Source of the DNA: Bacteroidota bacterium
GTDB lineage: Bacteria > Bacteroidota > Bacteroidia > Flavobacteriales > Flavobacteriaceae
NCBI GenBank assembly: GCA_027592025.1
Contig: JAQCIQ010000002.1
Location: 62,001-126,000, forward strand
Direction of reading: 5' to 3'
Length of the DNA stretch: 64,000 nt
Shown: positions 46,801-55,661 of the stretch, piece by piece
Layout: the number at the start of each line of letters is the position of its first letter
How positions within the stretch are numbered: position 1 is the first letter of the stretch
Program-made: the position numbers and the translations under genes
Notes under the pieces: model-generated
Database searches by the model: none
What the model saw: only the letters and a program-made list of their open reading frames with translations
What the model was told of the DNA's origin: nothing

Positions 46801-47635
46801 CTTGTTCTCCAAAACAAATTTCTGGGCTTACTGGAGCCGAACCTGTGAAATCAAATCCTGTATCTACTTGTATGACTTGCTCTATTCTGTTATTATTTGA
46901 ACAGCCCTCTGGGTCTCCAGACGTATTGGTGTCATGTACAACCAAATTAGCAATATACACCCCAGGTTCATCATAAGAAAAAGTGGCAGTAGTCCCTGGG
47001 ACACTAATTCCATTGCCTAAATCCCATTCATAAGTTGCTCCTGCTGAATCAGAGGAGAATGTTGCGCTACCCGTTAAAGTTATCTCATCACCTACACAAA
47101 CTTTGATGTACCCGTCATCATTTGGCTCTGGCGATGCGCTATCGAGAAAAGTATTAATGGTTTGACACGGTAAGAAACAAGAAATAACTGCTTCCCAACC
47201 AGTGGTCGCTCCTGATTCATTACTGATCCATTGAAATGTTAAACATCCCGATAAGTTATCAGGTGTGGCGCTCACAAAATCGGGGGAATTTGCCGCATTT
47301 CCCGAAAATGTACCCAATAGGGGCGCAGAAGTATCCGAACCATTATAAATTGACAAAATATCCAAATTGGCTTGAGTATTCCAAACCGTAAAATCTACCT
47401 GAGTAAGTTGACCAGAAACTTCTGGACAAATAGTGAATACAAAATTTTCGTTGTTGCCATAAGAATTGGGTCCTGATCCTGGACCGCCAGAGTCGTAGAA
47501 ATTGCCAGAACAGGTATTTATTACACCATTGGTCATGTTATAGTTTTGGCCATAGGTATATCCGGTAAAAAAAACAAAAAGAAATATAAATGATCTAGCC
47601 CGAAAAGACGGTCCCTTAATTTTTAATAAATGCAT
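40814..47635 (-). CDS. Giant type IX-secreted adhesin with type B sorting domain
   Basis: A 2,273-residue cell-surface protein. Domains in order: signal peptide 1–29; CUB-like about 29–150; PKD about 184–239; proprotein-convertase P-like domain about 329–463; two copies of a ~95-residue repeat (family B) from about 538 to 728; eight tandem 77-residue repeats (family A, FTMTPTCDGG…GGPCP) over about 730–1345; seven more B repeats to about 2030; an Ig-like segment; and the type B sorting domain (PPFFTPNGDGYNDTWNIFSL) to the end, which is the signal for type IX secretion. Family A units each carry two cysteines. It is probably an adhesin or gliding protein, with the P and CUB domains outermost. 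It sits between a small secreted gene and a PorP/SprF gene. Confidence 0.92.
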   Translation of the reverse strand: MHLLKIKGPSFRARSFIFLFVFFTGYTYGQNYNMTNGVINTCSGNFYDSGGPGSGPNSYGNNENFVFTICPEVSGQLTQVDFTVWNTQANLDILSIYNGSDTSAPLLGTFSGNAANSPDFVSATPDNLSGCLTFQWISNESGATTGWEAVISCFLPCQTINTFLDSASPEPNDDGYIKVCVGDEITLTGSATFSSDSAGATYEWDLGNGISVPGTTATFSYDEPGVYIANLVVHDTNTSGDPEGCSNNNRIEQVIQVDTGFDFTGSAPVSPEICFGEQVAISAVVTPIEYINDCAPPVSGTTYLPDGSGVSYTTSVLVDCFDSGATITNVNQLMNVCVTIEHSYSGDLDITIISPNGQEAQLFEQAGGGTYFGGANDDGTSTPGTGETYCFSMSGSVLLQNATTITNGSPPNNSWTPGTYLPYQSFNSLIGSPLNGTWTIEIVDNLAIDNGYIFEWWLEFDPNLQPPEYSFTPEIVSESWDSDPTIVSISGQDIVVQPNSDGTFCYTYRVIDDFGCEYEEEICVVVLPDIVVNEPVDIFTCETGAGTPYSFDLLSNDTIILAGNPSPADYVVTYYNSQEDADAETSALSGDMTSYPGVDNEEIFVRIEYLNTDCYETSSFFLRVIAQPVINPVLALTLCDDQSNDGEELFDLDSQTADILGDQDPSDFLVTYYISQSDADLGTGALTSPYLSGNASIYVRIDDVGGAGCFIVSNSSVFDLILLEADDSEFTLTPDCNGATANVTGVLGGLFSFSTPPVDGAVIDPNTGLLSNGSYGTTYEISYTTSGVCPTTTIQNVTTLDPIDSSFTMQANCNGATSQILGVTGGVFSFAITPTDGATIDATTGEVTNATSSATYSISYETVGNCPTISTVDVTVLAEEFATFTMTPTCDGGFATITGDLGGTFTFASAPTDSAVIDPSTGTITSGSFGAIYDVSYTTGGPCPVSTVESVTVLAEEFSDFTMTPNCNGGTAVVTGDAGGVFAFVTAPTDGALIDAATGEVSGASPGASYVLSYSTTGSCPDVTSVTLTVLDEEFATFTMTPTCDGGVASVSGTLGGIFSFATPPSDSAVIDATTGTISGGTFSQTYSVVYTTSGPCPDTNSIEVTAYAEEFASFTMTATCDGGFATITGDLGGTFTFASAPTDSAVIDASTGTITSGSFGATYDVSYTTGGPCPVSTVESVTVLAEEFSDFTMTPNCNGGTAVVTGNAGGVFAFVNVPTDGATIDALTGEITAGTSGASYQVSYTTSGPCPSVTEVNLIVLTIDDPSFVMTPTCDGATANVTGLVGGTFSFTIPPTDGAQIDSNTGLVSDAPSGNTYTVRYDTNGSCANYSEVTFTVYNQPVIYSPSPLDICDDNTPDGIADFDLSVKNSEITGGNSNLLVTYHIDEISATLGNGPFSFLYNGQHEQIVFVRVVDATTGCASITTLQLIVNQAPAAVNPLPLTYCDPDNDGFGTFYLTSSQDEITAGDPTLDVTFHETLANAENSADALSSPYDNIVQNTQIIYARVESSLITTGCATIVPVTLLVNPTPQITDPTPLTQCDSDTDGFEPFDLMDKASEILNGLDPLQYALSFYLSEADADGSVNAISSPGYFTNTISSNQIIWVSVEDTANGCYTLTTLELIVYPLPALVLPTPLELCDDVVADGLREFDLTIKNNEITGGNGALLVNYYETQSDALGGLNPINPANAYMNTSVGGSPANPQTLFVGVEEPATGCVSYTTLTLRVLPNPTPGPTPPDLELCDVVTPDDGQELFDLTQNETYILNGESGVALSYYESQQDADQMINSIGDPTQYPNNSNPQTIYIRDTNLITGCYSIVSFDITVNPLPEATTVTDYIVCELNTDQLYAFDLSSKDTEILNGQDPGVFEVSYYASQANADAGTNALLSPYNNTSNPQTIYAVITNTQTGCKISGMSFVIEVQESAQANPDADPILYEVCDQTGANDGRAEFDLSTLDAEVLDGQNPANYAVSYHLSQADAEANTAPLSNPYSNTSNPQTIYARVSNVSTTTSVCYAITSLELQVNLLPIFDLEPSYILCVNTNGTEVVSPPVMETRLSPADYSFEWRFNNAVIAGATGSSHTATQAGNYSVVVTNRTTLCENTGQTVVNSSEPPILTAEVTSAAFSDNATIQAQVSGSGNYELSIDNGPWTTDTLFTGLSEGIHEIWARDIIGCGQTRVELLVIGYPPFFTPNGDGYNDTWNIFSLSDQLESKIYIFDRYGKLLKEIRPQSRGWDGMYNGVLMPSSDYWFTVNYKDPKSNTVKEYRAHFALKR
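43610..45450 (-). repeat. Eight tandem 77-residue (231-bp) repeats inside the adhesin
   Basis: Eight direct in-frame units. Each begins FTMTPxCxG, includes GGxFxF, a TDGAxID or SDSAVID segment and TTGxCP, and ends before the next FTM. Units 3–4 are nearly copied as units 6–7. Confidence 0.9.
43995..45005 (-). repeat. Near-identical internal duplication
   Basis: 43995–44312 and 44688–45005 match over about 318 bases with roughly 16 differences by eye, at an offset of 693 bases, exactly three 77-residue repeats. This suggests a recent duplication or gene conversion within the repeat array. Confidence 0.85.
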
Positions 47636-48074
47636 GCTGCGGAATAATTTGAAGCAGCAGGTCAGTATTATTGATGTGGTAAATTTGTTGAGTTGGGCTA
47701 TACCATTGAAATTGATAAATCAAGGGATTGAAATTTGATGGGTCAAAGGTTTTTGGCCTTTGAAGATTCTTATTGTATGCGTCAAATAATTCTAAATCCG
47801 AAAGTTTGGCAATTTTGGACAAATCCTTTTTACTGGTCGTGATGATTTTTATTCTTGATCTCAAAAGAAACTTCAAATTCTGTAGTTGAGTCGGGTTTTC
47901 CATAACCAAGCTACTAAAGCTGTCGCCAAAAACCTCCAACAATTGAAGCCGTTCTGAATTAGTTAACGGAGCAGAAACTTCTGATGGCAACTCAATTATA
48001 CCCTTTGATTTTTGCGCAATAAGATTCCCAGATATCAGAAGACAGACAAGAACCAAATTGATTTTATTAAGCAT
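47616..48074 (-). CDS. Small secreted protein of unknown function in the adhesin operon
   Basis: A 152-residue protein with a signal peptide (LVCLLISGNLIAQ) and no recognised domain. The mature part has GIIELPSEVSAPLTNSERLQ, a helical DSFSSLVMENPTQLQNLKFL and a C-terminal NFNPLIYQFQWYSPTQQIYH. It overlaps the adhesin gene by 20 bases, so the two must be translated together. Its place ahead of a type B adhesin and its SprF partner suggests a periplasmic or surface helper in export, folding or attachment; that is inference from context only. Confidence 0.8.
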   Translation of the reverse strand: MLNKINLVLVCLLISGNLIAQKSKGIIELPSEVSAPLTNSERLQLLEVFGDSFSSLVMENPTQLQNLKFLLRSRIKIITTSKKDLSKIAKLSDLELFDAYNKNLQRPKTFDPSNFNPLIYQFQWYSPTQQIYHINNTDLLLQIIPQHAFIKN

Positions 48075-48259
48075 AGTGACAGTAAAGCAATAAAAGTAAG
48101 GATTTTTTTGACTTAAACGATCAATTTATTCATTTCGAAGTCAAAAATAGGGTTGCAAACTAAACACATAAAATTAAATGAAATTACTAAGATTAGAAAA
48201 TTTTCCCCTCGCAAATTGCTATCTTTACGCCGAAAATTAATCTTGAGATAATAAGACAA

Positions 48260-48925
48260 ATGACTAATTCCCACGATAATAGTATCGACCAAGACCACTC
48301 CCAGTACTCTGCTATAAATCCCTTAAAACAGGGGGCGTTTGACCTTTCTCCTGAGGAGAAAATAGCTCAAATTGAGCCTCTTATGGCTGAGATATTGGAT
48401 GTCTTAGGAATGGACTTGACCGACGATAGCATCAAAGGAACTCCAAAAAGAGTAGCCAAGATGTTTGTCAACGAACTGTTCGGAGGACTGTTACCTCAAA
48501 ACAAGCCAAAAGCCTCAACTTTTCAGAACAACTACAAGTATGGGGAAATGCTGGTAGAAAAAAATATTACTTTGTATTCGACCTGTGAACACCACTTACT
48601 ACCAATCATAGGAAAGGCTCATATTGCCTACATTTCCAACGGCACTGTAGTTGGTCTATCTAAGATGAATCGCGTGGTAGATTATTTCGCAAGACGACCC
48701 CAAGTGCAGGAGAGACTGACCATTCAAATCGTGCATGAAATGCAAAAAATCCTCAATACTGAAGACGTTGCTTGTGTGATTGATGCGAAACATCTTTGCG
48801 TCAATTCAAGAGGCATCAGAGATTATGACTGCAGCACAGTTACTAGTGAATTTGGTGGCAAATTCAAAGAGTCCGTAGTAAAGGCAGATTTTCTTTCATA
48901 CATTCAAATGGAGACTGATTTTTAA
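48260..48925 (+). CDS. folE: GTP cyclohydrolase I
   Basis: FolE converts GTP to dihydroneopterin triphosphate, the first step of folate synthesis. The 221 residues contain the zinc ligands in [17 protein letters not shown] and [15 protein letters not shown], and the substrate segment [17 protein letters not shown]. The N-terminal 30–35 residues, acidic and polar, are typical of the family. cysS follows after five bases. Confidence 0.97.
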   Translation: MTNSHDNSIDQDHSQYSAINPLKQGAFDLSPEEKIAQIEPLMAEILDVLGMDLTDDSIKGTPKRVAKMFVNELFGGLLPQNKPKASTFQNNYKYGEMLVEKNITLYSTCEHHLLPIIGKAHIAYISNGTVVGLSKMNRVVDYFARRPQVQERLTIQIVHEMQKILNTEDVACVIDAKHLCVNSRGIRDYDCSTVTSEFGGKFKESVVKADFLSYIQMETDF

Positions 48926-48930
48926 TTGAC

Positions 48931-50412
48931 ATGAAGCGCTACAAACAACATCAACTCAAACTTTATAACTCCCTTTCAGGGAAGAAGGAGGTTTTCGAAC
49001 CTTTGACAGAAGGTTATGTTGGTATGTATGTTTGTGGTCCAACGGTTTACAACAAGGTTCATTTGGGAAATTTGCGAACTTTTCTCTCTTTTGATACCAT
49101 TTCTAGATATTTGAGACACTTGGAGTACAATGTTCGATATGTGCGCAACATCACGGATGTTGGTCACTTGGAACAAGATGCCGATAGCGGCGAGGATCGC
49201 ATTTCCAAAGAAGCAAGGCTTCAATCAGTCGAGCCCATGCAGATCGTACAACGTTATACCGTTGATTTTCACAACATGCTCAATCGTTTAAACTGCTTGC
49301 CACCCGACATCGAGCCCAGTGCAACAGGCCATATCATCGAGCAGATCGAGACGGTAAAAAATATCATGGACAAAGGCTTGGCTTATGAAGTCAATGGTTC
49401 CGTTTATTTCGATGTTTTCAAATACAACGAAACCAACCACTATGGTATTTTGAGCGGCAGAAATTTAGAAGATTTGATTCACAATTCTCGCAGTCTTGAC
49501 AGTCAACAGGACAAGAAAAACCCTCAAGACTTTGCCCTTTGGAAAAAAGCGGAACCCGAACACATCATGCGTTGGCCATCACCTTGGGGAGTTGGGTTTC
49601 CTGGCTGGCACCTTGAGTGTACTTCGATGAGCACTAAATATTTAGGACCTCAATTCGACATTCATGGCGGAGGGATGGATTTAAAATTTCCCCATCACGA
49701 ATGTGAAATTGCGCAGAGCGAAGCTTGTGGTCATAAAGATCCCGTGAAATACTGGCTACACGCCAATATGCTCACCCTCAATGGGCAAAAAATGGCTAAA
49801 TCTACGGGCAACAATATTCTTCCTGAAGAAGTTTTTTCGGGATCCAATCCAGTTTTGTCTAAAGCTTACACCCCGGGAGTAGTTAGATTTTTTATGCTAC
49901 AAGCCCATTACAGATCGATACTTGATTTTAGTGACGATGCACTTTCTGCGTCCGAAAAAGGATTCCAGAAATTGATGTCAGCGATTTCAATTTTGAGCCA
50001 ACTTCCTGCATCGCCGCGAACCACAGGATTCGATGTTGACGATTGGTTGAATCGCGGTTATCAAGCCATGGATGATGATTTTAACACACCCATCCTGATT
50101 GCAGAACTGTTCGGAGCAGTGAAATTCATTCATCAAGTCAAGGAAGGCACAGCAACCGTTTCTGAAGATGACAAAGTGAGATTAGAAAAACAATTGGGCT
50201 ATTTTGTCCAAGACGTGCTCGGCTTAGAACTTGTTGTTGCTGAAAATGGCAATAATCACCTAGAAAAAGTGGTTCAAATACTCATTGACATGAGGGCGCA
50301 AGCGAGAGATAATAAAGACTTCGCACTTTCTGACAAGATTAGAGACCAGCTGCTCGACGCTGGAATACAGCTGAAAGACGGAAAAGACAGCACTGGCTTT
50401 ACCTCTATTTGA
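48931..50412 (+). CDS. cysS: Cysteinyl-tRNA synthetase
   Basis: CysS charges tRNA-Cys. The 493 residues include the HIGH-like signature [12 protein letters not shown], zinc ligands in [18 protein letters not shown] and [10 protein letters not shown], and KMSKS as KMAKSTGN. YidD is encoded one base after its stop codon. Confidence 0.97.
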   Translation: MKRYKQHQLKLYNSLSGKKEVFEPLTEGYVGMYVCGPTVYNKVHLGNLRTFLSFDTISRYLRHLEYNVRYVRNITDVGHLEQDADSGEDRISKEARLQSVEPMQIVQRYTVDFHNMLNRLNCLPPDIEPSATGHIIEQIETVKNIMDKGLAYEVNGSVYFDVFKYNETNHYGILSGRNLEDLIHNSRSLDSQQDKKNPQDFALWKKAEPEHIMRWPSPWGVGFPGWHLECTSMSTKYLGPQFDIHGGGMDLKFPHHECEIAQSEACGHKDPVKYWLHANMLTLNGQKMAKSTGNNILPEEVFSGSNPVLSKAYTPGVVRFFMLQAHYRSILDFSDDALSASEKGFQKLMSAISILSQLPASPRTTGFDVDDWLNRGYQAMDDDFNTPILIAELFGAVKFIHQVKEGTATVSEDDKVRLEKQLGYFVQDVLGLELVVAENGNNHLEKVVQILIDMRAQARDNKDFALSDKIRDQLLDAGIQLKDGKDSTGFTSI

Positions 50413-50413
50413 C

Positions 50414-50653
50414 ATGAAACGTGTTCTCATTGCTCCATTTATTTTCTTGGTTAGATTTTATCAAATAATAATTTCTCCTCTGACTCCAGCCAGCTGCCGC
50501 TATCAGCCTACTTGCTCTCACTACACCTTAGACGCACTGCGCGTTCATGGATTATTTCGGGGCGGATGGATTGCTCTTAAGAGAATTGGCAGATGCCATC
50601 CTTGGGGTGGGTCAGGTTACGATCCTGTACCAGAAAAATTCGATCAAGACTAA
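50414..50653 (+). CDS. yidD: Membrane protein insertion efficiency factor YidD
   Basis: A 79-residue peripheral protein of the YidD (DUF37) family. The family block is complete: [20 protein letters not shown], then [19 protein letters not shown]. It is thought to assist YidC-dependent insertion of membrane proteins. In this group it lies with cysS and lgt, here with a 67-base gap to lgt. Confidence 0.95.
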   Translation: MKRVLIAPFIFLVRFYQIIISPLTPASCRYQPTCSHYTLDALRVHGLFRGGWIALKRIGRCHPWGGSGYDPVPEKFDQD

Positions 50654-50720
50654 TTTCCAGAAGGGATCAGGAAGGTTGTACCAGAAGTTTTCATATATTT
50701 ACGTTCATAAACTGTTCATT

Positions 50721-51542
50721 ATGTTTCTTCAAATCCTTTGGGATCCCGCCTCTGAGGGCATCCATTTATTCGGCAATTTTACCATTTATTACTACAGCTT
50801 GATGTGGATATTGGCATTTACGATTGGGTATTACTTAATGAAAGCCATTTATAAAAATGAAAAGCTTTCTCAAGAACAAATGGATTCACTGCTGATGTAC
50901 TCAATCCTTGGCATCATGCTAGGAGCCAGACTGGGGCATGTCATTTTCTATCAACCTGAATTGCTTCGAGATGATTTTCTAAGTATTTTCTTGCCATTCC
51001 GATTCAATCCTTCCTTCGAATTTACTGGATTCCGTGGTTTGGCGAGCCATGGAGCAGCCATAGGAATGATTGTTTCCATGTACCTTTACAACAAAAAGAT
51101 TCTGAAAAAATCAGTCTTATGGATCCTCGACCGTGTGGTAGTACCAGTGTCCATTGGTGCCGTATTTGTTAGAATTGGAAATTTTTTCAATTCCGAGATG
51201 GTAGGCTATCCCACCGATAGTAAATTTGGAATTATTTTCAAAAAACTTGGTGAAGATTTTCCACGACATCCTGGACAACTCTATGAAGCCTTTGGTTATA
51301 TTTTTGTCTTTTTAATTTTGTTTTATACCTATTGGAAAACCACCAAAAGCAATCAGCAAGGGTTCATGTTGGGATTGTTTTTCGCTACGCTTTGGGGAGT
51401 CCGCTTTATTGTGGAATATTTCAAAGAAGCTCAAGTTGAAGAGCGGGCAGATTGGCTGTTCAATACTGGGCAATTGTTGAGTATTCCATTCATTTTAGCC
51501 GGTATTTACCTCATGGTTAGAAGCAGTAAACATCCTGTCTAA
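50721..51542 (+). CDS. lgt: Prolipoprotein diacylglyceryl transferase
   Basis: Lgt moves diacylglycerol to the lipobox cysteine of prolipoproteins, the step before LspA. The 273 residues have about seven helices and the family motifs GFRGLASHGAAIGMI (catalytic His), RIGNFFNSEMVG, and HPGQLYEAFGYI. The frame extends further upstream into yidD, but the ATG at 50721 is where membrane helix 1 begins. Confidence 0.96.
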   Translation: MFLQILWDPASEGIHLFGNFTIYYYSLMWILAFTIGYYLMKAIYKNEKLSQEQMDSLLMYSILGIMLGARLGHVIFYQPELLRDDFLSIFLPFRFNPSFEFTGFRGLASHGAAIGMIVSMYLYNKKILKKSVLWILDRVVVPVSIGAVFVRIGNFFNSEMVGYPTDSKFGIIFKKLGEDFPRHPGQLYEAFGYIFVFLILFYTYWKTTKSNQQGFMLGLFFATLWGVRFIVEYFKEAQVEERADWLFNTGQLLSIPFILAGIYLMVRSSKHPV

Positions 51543-51569
51543 AAAGCCTTTACACCGTTTTGTGACAAC

Positions 51570-51596
51570 AAAAAAGCCCACCTAGGTGGGCTTTTT
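51570..51596. terminator. Perfect bidirectional terminator between lgt and secDF
   Basis: AAAAAGCCCACC reads straight into GGTGGGCTTTTT around a TA centre, a near-perfect palindrome with T runs on both strands, fitting two convergent genes. Confidence 0.9.
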
Positions 51597-51613
51597 AATA
51601 AAGTATATTGGTA

Positions 51614-54577
51614 TTATTTCTTAAACCTTTGCATGGTGTCTCGCATGATTGCTGAGGCTATAAATATGGATGAATAGGTTCCAACAACAATTCCTACGAT
51701 CAAGGCAAACAATAGCCCTCTAAGTGAATCCGTACCAAAGGCGAACATGGCCAACAAGACCACCAAGGTGGTCGAAGAGGTGTTTATTGTTCTACTAAGT
51801 GTACTGCTCAATGCAGCATCGACAGTTCGATCAAAATCCCAAGTCGTGTTCTCATTCAGGTACTCTCGAATACGGTCAAACACAATCACCGTGTCATTCA
51901 ATGAATAACCAATAACGGTAAGAATCGCAGCAATGAACGCTTGATCGATTTCCATGCTAAATGGCATGTATGGGTAGACTAACGAGAAAATTCCCAATAC
52001 GATGAGCACGTCATGGAACACCGCCACAACAGCTCCAAAAGAGAATTGCCACTTTTTAAATCGCAGTAAGATGTATAAAAACACAACCAAGAGAGATCCC
52101 AATACAGCCCAAACAGAAGACTTCTTAATATCGTCGGCAATGGTAGGGCTGACCTTACCAGAATAAACCTTGCCAACATTATTAGACGGATCAATAAAAT
52201 CGGCTTCAGTAAAACCATCGGGTAAAAACGGCTTCAGAGCACCAAATAGCATGGATTGTACCTTAGCATCCGCTTCTGCCGAATTTTCATCTACCATGTA
52301 TTTAGTAGAAATTTTGAGCTGATTTGGACTACCTATGGTCTTAACCTCAGCACTTCCAAAAACATCAACTAAGGCAGTGCTAACCTCCTGAGCGTTGACG
52401 TCTTGAGCAAATCTAACTTGGTAAGTTCTCCCTCCAACGAAATCAATTCCTTGATCCAAACCTCTTGTAAATAATGAACTCAGTCCGACGATAATTAATA
52501 TCAAAGAAACGCCATACATGATGAAGCGTTTTTTCAAAAATTTAATGTCAATGTTTTGAAATAACCCTTTGGTCAATAAAGTTGAAAATTTCAAAGCAAC
52601 ACCTTTGTTATTATCCCGATCAATGAAAAATCTAGTGATGAAAATTGCCGTAAATAAAGAGGTTACAATACCAATCAATAATGTAGTGGCAAAACCTTTA
52701 ATTGAGCCCGTACCAAAGACATAAAGAATCAAAGCTGTCAAAGCAGTCGTGATGTTGGCATCCATGATTGAGGATAGCGCATTACCAAAACCATCGCTCA
52801 CCGATTGTTTCTGTCCCTTTCCTTTAGCCAACTCTTCTTTGATTCGCTCATAAATCAACACGTTAGCATCGACAGCAATGCCTACGGTTAGAACAATACC
52901 CGCGATACCAGGCAATGTAAGAACGGCACCCAATCCAGCTAAAAAGCCAAACATTAGTAAAATATTCAACAATAGTGCAACATTGGAATAAATTCCCGCT
53001 CTACCATAGTAAAAGATCATCCAAAATACCACAAGAGCTAGAGCAATTAAAAAAGAAATTTTTCCAGAGTTGATAGCCTCAATACCAAGAGAGGGTCCAA
53101 CCTCTTCGGCCTGCACAATATCGGCCGAAGCGGGTAATTTACCAGCTCTTAAAACATTGGCTAAATCTACGGCTTCGTTGATTGTGAACTGTCCTGAAAT
53201 TTCAGAATTGCCACCAGATATTGGACCAGTAGTAACGCCAGGAGCGGAATACACAATGTCATCAAGGACGATGGCTATTTGTCCACGAGAGTTAAATGCC
53301 TTGCCAGTCATTTCTTCCCAGATTTTTGCACCTTTAGCATTCATCTGCATGGATACTGAAGGCTTACCAGTATTGCTGTAAGACTGTCGTGCGTCGGTAA
53401 TAACTGCACCACTCAATTCTGGCACACCTTCTCTATTGCCTTGAATGGCATAAAGTTCAATGAGTTCACTTTCTGGCGATTCAATTCCCCACATGAATTT
53501 AACGAAGCGCTGTTCAGGAGATAAAAGCGATTTGATTTCTGGACGAGACAAATAGTCAGTGACGATTTGTTTGTCCTTGATGTCAAAAATAGCAATGACA
53601 GGGCCTCCCTGGTAGCCTTGTCCCTTAATCAAGTCGAACATCGGATTAACTTCCGCCAACGCAGTAGAATCGGTGGTCACTTCTCCAAGAGCGGCTTCTA
53701 ATTGACTCTCAACATTTTCTTGGGCATCTTCAGTTGATGCCGTATCATCTGAACTCGCTGCCAATTCGTTTTTTAAGACTTCGTTAGCTTGGGCTAAGAA
53801 TGGCATAAAGGACTGGCCTTGGAATGTCTCCCAAAATTCGAGCTGCGCAGTACTTTGTAAAAGTTTTTTAACACGTTCAACGTCCTTGGCTCCTGGTAAT
53901 TCAACCAAAATACGTCCTGACTTGCCAAGACGCTGAATGTTTGGCTGTGTTACTCCAAACTTGTCGATACGTTTCCGAATGACTTCAAAAGCTGAAACGA
54001 TAGACTCATCAATTTTCCGTTCTAAAACAGGACGAACTTGCTCGTCAGTCATGTCAAAAGTAATCTCCTCGCTCATTGTACGGTTGGCGAAAATATCTGG
54101 ATCTGACAGTTTAGTGTCTCCCTTTATCGCATCAAAAGCAACAAAGAAATCTTCTAAATAGGTGTTTTGACTGTTCTTTTGAATTTCCTCGGCATCACTC
54201 AGCGCTTGATTGAAAATAGGATTTGAGCTATTATTTGCCAGTCCCTTAAGGATATCTTTTACTGAAATCTGAAGCACAACATTGACCCCACCCTTCAAGT
54301 CTAAACCCAAATTCATGGCTCTATCCTTAACCTCGTTATAGGTATAACTGGTAAAACCAATATTATACACTTGTTGGTTTGAAATGGAATCAAGATAGCG
54401 CTGACCTTCAAGTTTTCTCAGGGAGTCATAGTCAGGCTCACTATCTGCAATCTTTTGAATAGCAGCACTTTGAGCTTGTTTTTCGATCTGATTAGCCTTA
54501 AATGTAAAAGACACTTGATACACACTTGCCACTCCGAATAGCAGTGCAAATAACTTAATTATACCCTTATTTTGCAT
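51614..54577 (-). CDS. secDF: Fused protein translocase subunit SecDF
   Basis: A 987-residue SecD–SecF fusion that uses the proton gradient to help pull proteins through SecYEG. SecD marks are GLDLKGGVNVVLQI and GIVLTVGIAVDANVLIYERIKEE; SecF marks are GIDFVGGRTYQVRF and GYSLNDTVIVFDRIREY. It has twelve predicted membrane segments. Between the two P1 parts of SecD is an acidic low-complexity insertion (about residues 270–310), common in Bacteroidetes. The fusion is the norm in this phylum. Confidence 0.97.
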   Translation of the reverse strand: MQNKGIIKLFALLFGVASVYQVSFTFKANQIEKQAQSAAIQKIADSEPDYDSLRKLEGQRYLDSISNQQVYNIGFTSYTYNEVKDRAMNLGLDLKGGVNVVLQISVKDILKGLANNSSNPIFNQALSDAEEIQKNSQNTYLEDFFVAFDAIKGDTKLSDPDIFANRTMSEEITFDMTDEQVRPVLERKIDESIVSAFEVIRKRIDKFGVTQPNIQRLGKSGRILVELPGAKDVERVKKLLQSTAQLEFWETFQGQSFMPFLAQANEVLKNELAASSDDTASTEDAQENVESQLEAALGEVTTDSTALAEVNPMFDLIKGQGYQGGPVIAIFDIKDKQIVTDYLSRPEIKSLLSPEQRFVKFMWGIESPESELIELYAIQGNREGVPELSGAVITDARQSYSNTGKPSVSMQMNAKGAKIWEEMTGKAFNSRGQIAIVLDDIVYSAPGVTTGPISGGNSEISGQFTINEAVDLANVLRAGKLPASADIVQAEEVGPSLGIEAINSGKISFLIALALVVFWMIFYYGRAGIYSNVALLLNILLMFGFLAGLGAVLTLPGIAGIVLTVGIAVDANVLIYERIKEELAKGKGQKQSVSDGFGNALSSIMDANITTALTALILYVFGTGSIKGFATTLLIGIVTSLFTAIFITRFFIDRDNNKGVALKFSTLLTKGLFQNIDIKFLKKRFIMYGVSLILIIVGLSSLFTRGLDQGIDFVGGRTYQVRFAQDVNAQEVSTALVDVFGSAEVKTIGSPNQLKISTKYMVDENSAEADAKVQSMLFGALKPFLPDGFTEADFIDPSNNVGKVYSGKVSPTIADDIKKSSVWAVLGSLLVVFLYILLRFKKWQFSFGAVVAVFHDVLIVLGIFSLVYPYMPFSMEIDQAFIAAILTVIGYSLNDTVIVFDRIREYLNENTTWDFDRTVDAALSSTLSRTINTSSTTLVVLLAMFAFGTDSLRGLLFALIVGIVVGTYSSIFIASAIMRDTMQRFKK

Positions 54578-54611
54578 TATAAATAATTTTGGTTCTGGTC
54601 AATAAAACGCG

Positions 54612-54642
54612 CAAATATAGGTTATTGGGCTTGAAACGACAA
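54612..54642 (-). promoter_or_regulatory. Two-part Bacteroidetes promoter for secDF
   Basis: On the minus strand a TTG (54642–54640), 20 bases, then TATATTTG (54619–54612). The secDF ATG is 34 bases further. Confidence 0.7.
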
Positions 54643-54697
54643 GCTACAAATCCTATAAATGCACTACTCACAGGAGTTAATTTTTGCGAGAAAAAAA

Positions 54698-55627
54698 TTA
54701 CGAGACATTGAGCAGATCATTGGTCTTGCTCACCCCTTCAGCACTAGATTTCATGTGTGCGTGTTCCGCCGGAGACAAATCGATTTCAACGATAGACTCA
54801 ATTCCATTTTTACCAAGAATTACTGGAACCCCAATGCACAAGTCACTCAATCCATATTCGCCGTTTAACAAGGCCGAACAAGGCGTCAATTTTTTCTGGT
54901 CACAAACAATGGACTGCACTAAGGCGCTTACTGCAGCTCCTGGAGCATACCAAGCCGAAGTTCCCAACAAAGTAGTCAAAGTAGCTCCACCAACCTTAGT
55001 GTCCTCTTTGACTTGCTCGAGACGTTCTTTTGAAAGAAATTCAGAAACTTTAATACTGTTTCTCGTTGCATGACCTATCAAAGGAACCATTCCTGTGTCA
55101 GAATGACCTCCGATTACCATACCATCAACATCGCTAATTGGTGCACCAAGTGCTTCGGCCAATCTGTATTTAAATCGGGCTGAATCCAAAGTCCCTCCCA
55201 TACCAATAATTCTATTTTTTGGCAATCCAGTAGTTTTATGCACCAAGTAAGTCATGGTGTCCATTGGGTTACTTACTACCACAATAATGGTATTTGGAGA
55301 ATGTTTGAGCAAATTCGAAGCCACATCTTTTACAATCCCAGCATTGATGCCAATCAATTCCTCCCGAGTCATACCTGGTTTTCTTGGAATTCCTGAGGTA
55401 ATAACGCAAACCGAACTCTCGGCTGTTCTGGAATAGTCACCAGTTGTTCCAACAATTCTTGTGTCAAAACCGTTCAAGGATGCTGTCTGCATCAAGTCCA
55501 TGGCCTTTCCTTCAGCAAACCCTTCTTTGATATCGAGAAGGACTACTTCGGATGCAAAATTTTTCATGGCAATATACTCTGCGCAGCTCGCTCCTACGGC
55601 TCCCGCCCCAACAATACTAATTTTCAT
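54698..55627 (-). CDS. mdh: Malate dehydrogenase
   Basis: NAD-dependent TCA-cycle enzyme, 309 residues. The Rossmann motif is VGAGAVGASCAEY. The substrate site has ITSGIPRKPGMTREEL, VSNPMDTMTYLVHKTTG and the catalytic His in VIGGHSDTGMVPL. The LDH-like MDH subfamily is the usual one in this phylum. Confidence 0.97.
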   Translation of the reverse strand: MKISIVGAGAVGASCAEYIAMKNFASEVVLLDIKEGFAEGKAMDLMQTASLNGFDTRIVGTTGDYSRTAESSVCVITSGIPRKPGMTREELIGINAGIVKDVASNLLKHSPNTIIVVVSNPMDTMTYLVHKTTGLPKNRIIGMGGTLDSARFKYRLAEALGAPISDVDGMVIGGHSDTGMVPLIGHATRNSIKVSEFLSKERLEQVKEDTKVGGATLTTLLGTSAWYAPGAAVSALVQSIVCDQKKLTPCSALLNGEYGLSDLCIGVPVILGKNGIESIVEIDLSPAEHAHMKSSAEGVSKTNDLLNVS

Positions 55628-55661
55628 AAATGGTGTTTATTTTAGTTCGAATTGAAAGCAT

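Noticed and set aside
41200-47400. Plus-strand reading frames within the adhesin gene
   Set aside because: Short, cysteine- and serine-heavy shadows of the repetitive minus-strand gene.
48113-48298. 61-residue minus-strand frame upstream of the adhesin operon
   Set aside because: Overlaps the folE start on the other strand, has no signal or motif, and contains likely promoter sequence.
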